A stretch of DNA of 64,000 bases from Alnus glutinosa (lineage: Eukaryota > Streptophyta > Magnoliopsida > Fagales > Betulaceae). Under the pieces are notes generated by a model that searched no databases, had not been told where the DNA came from, and worked only from the letters and a program-made list of their open reading frames with translations. Location of the stretch: positions 7,805,761 through 7,869,760 of the forward strand of contig NC_084889.1 in the NCBI RefSeq assembly GCF_958979055.1, read 5' to 3'. The position numbers and the translations under genes were made by a program. Below, one piece after another: positions 55,437 to 64,000 of this stretch; position 1 is the first letter of the stretch, and the number at the start of each line of letters is the position of its first letter.

Positions 55437-56149
55437 ATTATACGAGAGTAGCCGGGCAAGGCCAACATGGCTACCCTTGCATTGAAGCGACTATATATAC
55501 GTGAAGAGTAGAATGGTAAGGAATTTTTTTACAATTTCTTAAATCTTTCTTCTCAAATACATCTAACTTAGGCATCAAAACTATCTCCCGTCGGTCTTTC
55601 CGTCAAGTTTACTTGCCTAATTTCATTTCTTTTTTGCAAAGATTGATTGGAGGCCAAGGATATCCCTTTGAAATGGTCAACTCAAACACCCAAAAACTAT
55701 AGCGACAAATTTTTAATATTTTAATCACCTATATATCGGACACGTAATTAAGTTTCATATATGAACATGCACCTATAAAAACATCATTTTTATATGAATT
55801 TTCTCACCATATCTGTTCCTTTGTCGGTTTATGCAGTATCCCCTTCGTGTTCCAGCAGTTTCCTCTGTGATCTTAATCAATAACCGAGCTACCCACTGAC
55901 CTCAAACGACAAACCGGTCAAACCCTCCTCAGTCCTCCTCCTCCCCATTTGCAACACATTTATGATTTTAACTGTACACCCCATTTCCAAGACTGCCGGC
56001 GCCTGTCTAACAGAGGACATGCATGGCCATGGACGAGGAAACGTACGTGTTCCTTTGCTATGAAATTAATGGAGACGTTAAAAGAAGGTAACTGGAAATT
56101 TCCTACGATTGGGGGATTTGGGGTTGAGGGTGCCCACAAAGAGCATTAT

Positions 56150-56630
56150 TAGTCTAAAATGATTAATAAAGTTTTAATTATAGCTTTCTAAAATCGTTTG
56201 CACATTTTAAAATCGTTATTTAAAATCGCCATTTTTGAAATCGCAAACCCAAATGAACCCTGAATAGAGAAGCAAAAAGTAGTTTTGTTCTATAAATTTA
56301 AGGAAAATCAAAGGGAAGCTGCTGTGAATGATATTTAGGGTGCGTTTAACATTACGATTTCTTAAACAAAAAATGCGATTTTAAACCAAATCGCAGAAAA
56401 TGAATCGTTTGAAATTGCGTTTTTAAAAAATTATGATTTAAAAAAGCAAAAAATCTGCATTTTCAAATCGCAGGGAATGATTTTTTTTATTTTTTATTTT
56501 TAAACGCACAATTTTAAAGGTTAAACTACACTTTTGTCAAACGCTTAATTACATTTTTTAAAAATCACATTTTAAAGTCGCTATTTTTAAATCGCATTTT
56601 TGTAATCACAAACCCGAATAAACCCTTAAA
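56150..56630. mobile_element. Two related MITE copies, one partial
   Basis: A complete-looking element runs from about 56335 (TTAGGGTGCGTTTAACATTA) to 56629 (AAACCCGAATAAACCCTTAA), whose ends are inverted repeats. Just upstream, 56175-56262 matches its right part (AAATCGCAAACCCAAATGAA) and is a truncated sibling. The interior consists of AAATCG/CGATTT motifs. Confidence 0.65.
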
Positions 56631-56730
56631 AAAGCTGTTGCTCATATTCCTATTATATTATTCTTAAAACATTTATAATGAGACTAACTTTTAGAGCGTC
56701 ACATACTGACCTTTTGGGGGGCTCATCATT

Positions 56731-57026
56731 TTTGAGAATATAATGGTATCATTAAAAGCCAGAAAAAGTCTAGCTAAGCAAAGATTACATCTTGTAGAAA
56801 AGAGGGACAAGCCTCTAACCACACCTCATTCAGCAATTGAGAAGTGGCTAGCTTAGCCACCTTATGAGCAACAAGATTAGCCTCACGTCTCACATGGTAA
56901 ACACCACAAGGATCCAGTCGTTGTAACCCTAGCCTAGTATCCTCAATGAGGTGACCAAAGCTTGAGCAACATGGACCCGTCTTCTTCAAAGCATTCACCA
57001 CATTCAAAGAACTTCTGACCAATGAT
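56731..57026 (-). mobile_element. 5'-truncated LINE fragment with RNase H domain end
   Basis: The minus-strand frame reads SSLNVVNALKKTGPCCSSFG, then VYHVRREANLVAHKVAKLAT, then EVWLEACPSFLQDVIF: the C-terminal half of the RNase H-like (RVT_3) domain that ends plant L1-type LINE ORF2. It is flanked by 15-base direct repeats GGGGGGCTCATCATT at 56716-56730 and 57027-57041, the target-site duplication. The 3' end (TTTAATGATACCATTATA on the minus strand) has only a short A tail. Confidence 0.9.
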
Positions 57027-57041
57027 GGGGGGCTCATCATT

Positions 57042-57700
57042 GATTAAAGAAGAAATGAAAAGAAAGGAAATTAAAAAGAAAGAACAAGAAAAGATTGTGG
57101 TAGGCATTTGTCTTAAATGCATACGGTTGAAAAATAAAAATTATAGCTGCTTACTATAATTAAAGTTTCCTCAATTTTCAACTAGAATCTTGATGTCACA
57201 GGATACTTATAAATGATACATTAATATATAGTACATGAAATTTCCCTTTTATGAAGAAACATGATTTGAATACTTGTTTATGCCCTAGATTTAATAGCAT
57301 GCCATATAATATACACTAATTAATAAAATGGAATTGAACCCTAAACACGACGTCACTTCATTATTAAATATGCAAATTACCACAATTAAGAAAATGGACC
57401 ATCGTTGATGTCAATAAAAATATTCATAGTAGGTGGATCATTCACATCTAGCTACCAAATTTAATATTCATTTTAGTTAAATTCACACATTTTAATTTTA
57501 GTTACTTCTTCTTCTTCTTTTTTCAAAGCTAGCACTTATATTTTGCTTTTTTATTTTAACTATTTACCTTTTATTATTCTATTTAAATATTTTTTTTATT
57601 ATTATATTTTTTTGAGATGAGAGAAAATGTTAGAATTAAATTTAAATATTTTTTCTTATTTGGTGAACCAAATGTTTCTCTAATTTAGTGAGTCAGATGC
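57042..57700. other. Gene-free AT-rich stretch
   Basis: No gene recognised. Contains poly-T and CTT tracts near 57500-57600. Confidence 0.5.
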
Positions 57701-57701
57701 A

Positions 57702-58328
57702 GCTCATTCTAACATCATGACCAGCCAAAAGAACATTTAAATTAGAGTTAAATATATTTTGGCCCTCTTTAGTTAGGCGTTTCCTTTTGGATATTCTCAG
57801 TGTACTAAAAGGCACCTCACGCTTTTAATTAGATTGACTTATTACTTATCAAAAAAATAAAAACTTAATTTGGCCCTTTCAACTAACAACTATTTTTTAT
57901 AAAGCATTACAAACTAACAGGTGTGACACTTAAACTCATCAAATTAAACTTCCATTTAATTGCATTTAAACTACTTTGATGTCATTCTTCCTAAAATACT
58001 CATATTTTATTTAAAAAATAATAATTAAATTTATATAAAAATAAATAAGTTTTGATTAAGTACTAAAATTAATACATAAAGTAAGGTTCGATTAGTATAG
58101 AAAGAATTTGCATGAAATTTTGATTTTTGATTTTAGTTTTTTTATGAGAGTACGGATATTTTTGAAAAAATAGCTTAATTGCAACAAAATGGTAATTTTT
58201 GACGGGTCTAAATATTACACATGTCAGTTCGTGAGACTTTATTAAAAACAACTATTTGTCGACAAAAGAGTTAAAATATATTTAACCCTAATTTAAATGT
58301 TATTTTGGCTAGTCGGATGAGAATGCTC
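57702..58328. mobile_element. Fold-back MITE upstream of the GDSL gene
   Basis: The left end (GCTCATTCTAACATCATGAC, CAGCCAAAAGAACATTTAAA, TTAGAGTTAAATATATTTTG) is matched in inverted order at the right end (complement: GAGCATTCTCATCCGACTAG, CCAAAATAACATTTAAATTA, GGGTTAAATATATTTTAAC). A LINE tail is inserted in its left arm at 57771-57865. The right end stops about 25 bases before the GDSL TATA box. Confidence 0.65.
57771..57865 (+). mobile_element. LINE 3' tail inserted in a MITE
   Basis: AGTGTACTAAAAGGCACCTC, ACGCTTTTAATTAG and TTATTACTTATC followed by A7 match the 3' end of the intron-8 LINE. Imperfect flanking repeats (TATTTTGGCCCTCTTT and TAATTTGGCCCTTTC) look like its target duplication. 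Confidence 0.65.
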
Positions 58329-58351
58329 AAGGGAGGAGTCTTCCTTACAAC

Positions 58352-58358
58352 TATATAA
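58352..58358 (+). promoter_or_regulatory. TATA box of the GDSL gene
   Basis: CTATATAAGCC lies about 90 bases before the ATG at 58448, a normal plant distance. Confidence 0.75.
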
Positions 58359-58447
58359 GCCATCCCATCCCTTTCCATTTTGACAAATCATTAGTTCATC
58401 AAACCAGAAACAACGTAGCCAAAGTCATATCCTTAATTCTCAACAAA

Positions 58448-61109
58448 ATGACACCTTCAAAACTACTGTTCTTGTGCCTCTCCCTCCTTGCTTGTTTTTC
58501 CAAATGCAGTACTACTTCTCATGATATTTCCAGTACTGCCTATGCTAAAGGGTCATCAGCTGGGATCAAAGGACTGTTTATTTTTGGAAGCTCTCTGGTT
58601 GATAATGGCAACAATAACTTCCTCCAGGACTCCATGGCTAAGGCTGACTACTTGCCCTATGGAATAGATTTCCCTCTCGGGCCCACGGGAAGGTTTACAA
58701 ATGGGAAGAACGTGATTGACCTTCTGGGCGACCACCTTAATCTTCCCTCATTGATTCCTGCATTTGCTGACCCCTCTACCAAGGGAAGCAAAATTGTTCA
58801 TGGTGTCAATTATGCTTCTGGTGCCTCCGGTATACTAGATGATACTGGCTTAATTGCGGTAAGCTGATATATAAGACTTGTGTTTTCTCGTCTTCTCTTC
58901 TTCTTTTATTCTCATTGATTGTGGCATGTTTTAGCAGCCATCAATGATTGCCTTGTTGACATAAAGGATCAAAACTTTTCATCTATACAACTTCAAGGGG
59001 AACGAAGAGCTAGCTAGCCGCTTTAATTTCATCTTTATCCCTGTTTCCTTTTTACCATGATGAGTTGATGACAAATGATTCCTGTTCATTAATTCAAAAC
59101 ATTTTCTATAGGTTGGTGGTATGTAAAAGGAGTTTCAGTCTGTGATTCATAAAAGTTCAGAAGAAAGTAGTGCTTGCTTCTTTTTTTTTTTTTTTTTGGA
59201 TAATCGGAGCATTCATTGCGAAACTAGATTACTGAGATATTACACAGAATGTCCTCTCCACACGGGTCGGGTAAAGCTTGGACTTTCACCTGTGGCCAAA
59301 AGTTCAAAAATTATTTGCACTCAAGAAAGGTTGAACCTTAAACCTAATGCTTAATTCATGAAGCACTGAGATCAAGTGACTTACTACTCCAGCCAACCCT
59401 TTAGCGTTTGTGATTGCTTTTTTGCTTAGCAATATAGTAAGTGACATATTCCAATGTCCCATATTAAGAGCACTCACACTGTGCTAATTAAAATAGCTTA
59501 AAAGTTATTTTGGCTAAACCCTGTAGCAAAAAATTCTCAAAAAGGCTATACATCCGGATTTGCTTAACTGCTAATGTGTTTAGTATAGTTCAACAATGTA
59601 TAATTTATATTAATAAAATAATCAATCTGGTCCTCTCTTTGTTGGGAATAGCAAAAATAGATAAATAAAAAATATTTTAAATGAAATAGTTAAAGTGCAT
59701 AACTAAAATGTTAAGGGGGATAAAAATACTTTTAAAAAGTAAATAGCTAAAAAAAAAAAAAAATTGTTCTTCAATTAAATTTTAGTTAAAAATTTACTGA
59801 ACGGACAGAAATTCTTCGAGAACCAAAAGTCCTCCATTTACATTTTTTATGGGTCATTGTAGTCCAACAATAAGCTCTTACAGATGAAGCTTTACATCTG
59901 TGCTAACGGGATTAGGTTTCAGGGCCACGTGATCAGTCTGAGTCAACAGATCAGAAACTTTGAGAAGGTGACCTTGCCGGAATTAGAAGCCCAATCGGGG
60001 AGCAGAAGCAGGGTGGTGCTTCCCAAATACTTGTTTGTTGTTGGAACAGGGGGAAACGATTACTCCTTCAACTACTTCCTGAGGAATCCCAACAGCAACG
60101 TCAGTGACCTTGAAGTCTTCACTGCCAACCTGACAGCATCACTGTCTCGGCAATTAAAGGTACGTTGAAAAAACAAGAGTTCCTTCTACAATTATTTCTC
60201 AGAAGGAGAGAAGTAGTTGGAAAATCAAAATTTTTTTTGTTAGATAATTGTAAACGATCTCGAAAGTAGCGGGCCCAAGTTCCAAATAAATAGGGTGCCA
60301 GATTTCTTGATCAAATCCAAACTTTATTAATGGCCTTTGTCCCTGAATCTTTAGCTTGGGAAACTTTAGGAATGGTCTCTGACAAGACCGACCAAACAAC
60401 AACCATAGTAATAACAACAACAAAAATCGTAAATGCCTCTATAACCAAGTCTCTGTGAAGAGATAAGAATTCATCTTTACTTGTTATACAAGTTTTTGAT
60501 CATATGTTTCGTCTGACATTGTTAATGCAGAAGCTGTTCAACCTGGGGGCTCGAAAGTTTGTGTTAATGTCGGTAAACCCACTTGGGTGTAGTCCAACGG
60601 TGACGTCAAACGGGCTGGCATGCGTACAAGGGCTGAACCGGGCAGCTCACCTCTTCAACACGCACTTGAAGTCACTGGTGGATGTTCTCAAGTTAGAGAT
60701 GCCTGGTTCTGCTTTTGTTTTTGTGAACTCGTATAAGATTATCAGGGATATAATCAGAAATCCCAATTCCAAAGGTAAAATATGAACAAGATTTGCTGCA
60801 CTAATTGGAATGATATATATATAGATATTGAGAATTAGTATTTGAATAATTGAATCCATGCATGCAGGTTTCAAGGACGCGAGTAGGTCTTGCTGTGAAG
60901 TGGCATCAGTGAATGAAGGTGGAAATGGAATACTGTGCAAAAGGGGTGGGGGAGCGTGTGCGGAGAGGAGCAGCCATGTGTACTTTGACGGGCTGCATCC
61001 AACGGAAGCTGTGAATGCCCAGATAGCAAGCAAGGCCTATGAATCTGGTCTGAAAACGGAAGTTTATCCCACTAATATTAAGAATCTGGTCAAATCTTGT
61101 GTCTTTTGA
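58448..61109 (+). CDS. Secreted GDSL esterase/lipase, four exons
   Basis: Exons 58448-58858, 59923-60159, 60531-60774 and 60868-61109 sum to 1134 nt, 377 codons plus TGA, with GT-AG junctions. A signal peptide starts MTPSKLLFLCLSLLACFSKC. Block I reads LFIFGSSLVDNGNNNF, with Ser in place of the usual Asp of GDSL while the catalytic Ser remains. Block III is VVGTGGNDYSFNYF (the GxND motif) and block V is FDGLHPTEA with the catalytic Asp and His. GDSL enzymes are SGNH hydrolases acting on acyl esters outside the cell; the substrate is unknown. Intron 1 (about 1.06 kb) holds an antisense SINE. Confidence 0.93.
59181..59411 (-). mobile_element. Antisense tRNA-derived SINE in GDSL intron 1
   Basis: On the minus strand GGTTGGCTGGAGTAGTAAG resembles an A box and AAGGTTCAACC a B box. 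About 150 bases follow, then a poly-A tail (poly-T at 59181-59197). Flanks GTGCTTGCTTCTTTT and GTGATTGCTTTTTT look like an imperfect target duplication. Confidence 0.7.
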
Positions 61110-61321
61110 GGAATTTTGATTCACTGTACGTGTTAATCTTAATTCCAAATTTGGCAACTTTTACTAGCTAGGATGTAGGCTAATGAATTTAGGTGGTTCA
61201 GTAGTAGCTAGGAAGGCTAGTGAAGAAGTACTGTTTCTTTCCCTTTTATTGGCTATATATAACAACTAGAACCTTATTACATACAAACTTTGCTAATGTG
61301 TTGGAGGTTGACTAGGAATGG

Positions 61322-61361
<40 letters not shown>

Positions 61362-62250
61362 TCCCTCTCCCAACCACCACATGCAAATGGCCATTCACTC
61401 TGGTAGCTAAAAAGAGTGATTTGGCCACTATCCCAACTTAAATGTAAATGGCTACCCCAACAGTCACTTTTTACATTACAAATTATATTTCTTTTTTTAT
61501 TATTATTATTATTTACGGTTACAATTTGAGCCGTTCAATCAAAATAAATAATCTTGATAAAATTATTGCATCGGATCTTAATCCAACTTAATCTAGCTTA
61601 GCTATAGGTTCATTTTTAATTTTTTAATTTTTTATGCCAAGCAAATTTAAAGGAGAGAAGTGGATGAAGACCACTAAACTTAATCCAAAGCCCACCCTAA
61701 TAGGAGTAATGATTTGTTAAGTTATATTTGTTGCAATAATTGCTGCCATATTTCCATTATATGAGACATATCAAAGTATAGATTTGCTATTGTCCACCCA
61801 TTTTGGAGGCGTTTAAGGCCATACATGGTGATAGAGTATAAAATTTTTAAAGAATTTAAGATCATCATGTCAACAATTTTTTTTTTTTTTTTTTTGAAGT
61901 ATTTCAACAAAATTTGAATGCAGAATTTTATGGTATACATTGTTTATACCTAGTTTTACTAAAGAAAAAACCTAATGTACAAGTATGAAAATATTAAGAG
62001 TTTTTGAGCATATGAGAAACATATAATTGTTTTTATTAATGTTATGAAAAATATAAGTGATAAACATATACTATTAAATATATATAATTCTCATGTAGAA
62101 CAGTGTTATAAAGTCTGAATTGAAAAAAATTTCCAGCCATCAATTTACAAAAAGTTTATGGACACGTGCATGTGTATGTGCATACGCGGTCGAAGAGTTG
62201 AACGGAGGAAATTGGTTGTGTGGCCAATAATTTGTGTTTTCAACGTTCAA
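61110..62250. other. Intergenic between the GDSL and lectin-kinase genes
   Basis: GDSL 3' UTR, then a CT microsatellite at 61322-61371, a poly-T run near 61878-61895 and AT-rich sequence. No gene seen. Confidence 0.55.
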
Positions 62251-62257
62251 AAAATCA

Positions 62258-62430
62258 GAGTTTTGAGTTCTGCAACGTAAGACGCAGGTTCTGTCATCTC
62301 TGTGGCTTTTTTCAACATCCAAAAAATCAGAGTTTTGAGTTTTGGTCGTTGCAGAAACAGAGTTTTGAGTTTTGGTCGTTACAGAAACAGAGTTTTGAGT
62401 TTTGGTAGTTGCAGAAACAGAGTTTTGAGT
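62258..62430. repeat. 30-base tandem repeat upstream of the lectin-kinase gene
   Basis: AGTTTTGAGT recurs at 62331, 62361, 62391 and 62421, exactly 30 bases apart; the units carry TTTGGTCGTTGCAGAAACAG. A longer related unit, keyed by AAAAAATCAGAGTTTTGAG, sits at 62249 and 62320. The array ends about 220 bases before the ATG, within the likely promoter. Confidence 0.92.
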
Positions 62431-62650
62431 GGTCAATATTCGTTGGTATGCATATTCGAAGGTCATTGGCTCAGGGAAACAAAGGTCAACAGATTTTGGT
62501 ATCTCCAAAAACTCTCTGGTCTTTCCTCCATTATTCCCTTCCTCTGATGATCGGATCCCTATCCTTTTAAGCCCACCTCTGTCTCTCACGAATTCGTAGA
62601 CATACACAGAAACAGAGAGAACCCCAAAAACAGAGAAGGAAAAAAGAAAG

Positions 62651-64000
62651 ATGACAACCCAAATCCAAACCCTACTACTCTCCATCCTCCTCCTTCCCAC
62701 TATTTCCTCATCAATGAGCATAATATCGCCAGGATCAACCCTTTACGCCTCCAACACAAACCAAACCTGGTCCTCCCCAAACAACACATTTTCACTCGGC
62801 TTCATCCCACTCAACCCCCCCACCTCTCCGCCGACCTTCCTAGCTGCCATTGTCTTCTCTGGAGGTATACCCATCTGGTCCGCGGGCACCATCCCCGTCG
62901 ACTCTGCTGCCTACCTCCAACTCCATCCCACTGAAGGCAACCTCCGCCTCGTCAACGGCTCTGGCCATACCGTCTGGAACTCCTCCACCACCAACCTTGG
63001 TGTCTCCTCCGCCTCCCTCGATGACTACGGTAACCTTGCCGTCATGAGAAATGGGACCTTCCCGGTCTGGTCTTCTTTCGAACACCCCATCGACACGGTC
63101 GTGCCGTGGCAGCAATTTTCAACTAGTCACGTTTTACGAAATGGGTTGTACTCGTTTCGTCTTCTTAGTGATGGTACTGTTAATCTCCAGTGGGATGACA
63201 GTACTGCGTATTGGAGTCGAGGTACTTCGAGTTCTTCGAACAACAGAACTTTAACTTCGCCGACTTTAGAATTACAGTCTACTGGTATTTTGTCGGTTTT
63301 AGATCCCACATTGACTAGCCGCGGGGCTATCATCGCTTATAGTAACGATTATAATCAAGGAAGTGATATTTTAAGGTTTTTGAGGTTAGATGGCGATGGG
63401 AATTTGAGAATGTATGGCTCTGCTAGGGGGAGTGGGGTTCAAACTGTGATATGGGTAGCTGTTGAGGATCAATGCAGAGTCTTTGGGTACTGTGGGAACA
63501 TGGGAATCTGTAGTTATAGCGGTAAGAATCCCATTTGTAGGTGCCCCTCTCAGAATTTCGAGCTGGTTGATCCAAAAGATAGCAGAAAAGGGTGTAAGAG
63601 AAAGGTGGAGACACAGGATTGTCCGGGGAATCTGACAATGTTGACTATGGAACATACTCTGTTCTTAACGTTTCCTCCTCAGAGTATATTTGCGGTCGAG
63701 GGTTCTGAGGTCTTTTTTGTGGCTATATCCTCGTGTAGGATGAGCTGTCTTATCAGTCCTACTTGTGATGCTTCGACTATATTGTCGGACGGGATGGGCA
63801 TGTGTTACTACAAGAAGCCGGGTTTTATCTCCGGGTACAGTAATCCGGCACTCCCTAGCACTTCATATTTCAAGGTCTGCTCACCGGCGGTTCCAAACGC
63901 ATCGCCTTCTATGCGGAGCGACGGTTGGCGGATGCATTCTTGGGCAGTAGCTTTGGTGGTTATCGGGACCGTCTTGGGTTTGATTGCCTTGGAGGTTAGT
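62651..64000 (+). CDS. G-type lectin S-receptor-like kinase, N-terminal 450 codons (partial)
   Basis: The frame is open without interruption from ATG 62651 to the right edge. A signal peptide (MTTQIQTLLLSILLLPTISS) is followed by a bulb-type mannose lectin domain (about 25-150, TFSLGFIPL, PIWSAG, NLRLVNGSGHTVWNS), an S-locus glycoprotein domain (about 160-290, GLYSFRLLSDGTVNLQWDD), an EGF-like/PAN cysteine region (DQCRVFGYCGNMGICSYSG, then CRCPSQNFELVD) and a transmembrane segment starting near 430 (WAVALVVIGTVLGLIALEV). It resembles Arabidopsis At1g34300. Family members are about 820 residues, so the Ser/Thr kinase domain lies beyond the window. Several N-glycosylation sites (NQT, NNT, NGS, NSS, NGT, NNR-T) fit an extracellular domain. 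The gene appears intronless so far. Confidence 0.93.
   Translation, partial: MTTQIQTLLLSILLLPTISSSMSIISPGSTLYASNTNQTWSSPNNTFSLGFIPLNPPTSPPTFLAAIVFSGGIPIWSAGTIPVDSAAYLQLHPTEGNLRLVNGSGHTVWNSSTTNLGVSSASLDDYGNLAVMRNGTFPVWSSFEHPIDTVVPWQQFSTSHVLRNGLYSFRLLSDGTVNLQWDDSTAYWSRGTSSSSNNRTLTSPTLELQSTGILSVLDPTLTSRGAIIAYSNDYNQGSDILRFLRLDGDGNLRMYGSARGSGVQTVIWVAVEDQCRVFGYCGNMGICSYSGKNPICRCPSQNFELVDPKDSRKGCKRKVETQDCPGNLTMLTMEHTLFLTFPPQSIFAVEGSEVFFVAISSCRMSCLISPTCDASTILSDGMGMCYYKKPGFISGYSNPALPSTSYFKVCSPAVPNASPSMRSDGWRMHSWAVALVVIGTVLGLIALEVS

Noticed and set aside
56774-57040. 88-codon minus-strand frame as a host gene
   Set aside because: It is the tail of a LINE RNase H domain inside a 15-base target duplication; the first codons come from flanking DNA.
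62140-62721. 193-codon minus-strand frame with a hydrophobic start and decapeptide repeats (TQNSVSATTK)
   Set aside because: It is antisense to the leader and signal peptide of the lectin kinase, its repeats come from the 30-base DNA array, and it has no recognisable domain or promoter.
1-64000. CRISPR array, operon-like defence cluster, LTR retrotransposon pair or organellar insertion
   Set aside because: No spaced short repeats, no prokaryote-like gene packing, no paired long terminal repeats and no recognisable plastid or mitochondrial genes were seen in this window.

Overview
This is nuclear DNA from a dicot plant, probably a woody rosid, though the species cannot be read from the sequence. 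The evidence is genes split by AT-rich GT-AG introns, plant-only families (PTF2, SERK, PLS-type PPR, G-type lectin receptor kinase), LINE/SINE/MITE debris and long AT, CT and poly-T tracts. No bacterial, organellar or viral block was seen.

Layout. (1) 597-1404, minus: 5' exons of an IST1-like ESCRT gene running off the left edge. (2) 3931-14283, plus: a complete 11-exon AAMP/Sqt1-type WD40 gene (400 codons plus stop) with a LINE in intron 8. (3) 6844-30840: a rearranged block. About 9 kb (AAMP exons 8-11, introns and 3' flank) is repeated in the same orientation at about 21815-30838. Between the copies lie an inverted duplication of the PTF2 gene (intact on the minus strand at 17109-18752, broken on the plus strand at 16143-16687) and a three-exon SERK fragment (19068-20303). 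(4) 31907-33439, minus: an organellar mTERF-family gene. (5) 35243-40190, minus: a small plant protein gene with an upstream leader exon and a long intron. (6) 41457-48070: three related RING-H2 genes. The first two form a tail-to-tail inverted repeat with arms of about 1.47 kb; the second has lost a zinc ligand. (7) 49410-51545, plus: an intronless PPR gene. (8) 51546-58440: gene-poor, with nested MITEs, SINE-like repeats and a LINE RNase H fragment. (9) 58448-61109, plus: a four-exon GDSL lipase gene. (10) 62651-64000, plus: the first 450 codons of a G-type lectin S-receptor-like kinase that continues past the right edge.

These are independent nuclear genes and do not form a pathway. The distinctive content is structural: two head-in inverted gene duplications whose copies transcribe toward each other, a duplicated gene 3' half with a frameshift, several small transposons with exact target-site duplications, and three tiny poly-A insertions with target duplications. 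One of the three is missing from the paralogous segment, which gives a dated empty site. All coordinates and splice junctions come from reading the sequence by eye. The AAMP and GDSL exon models each sum to an exact multiple of three, which supports their junctions.
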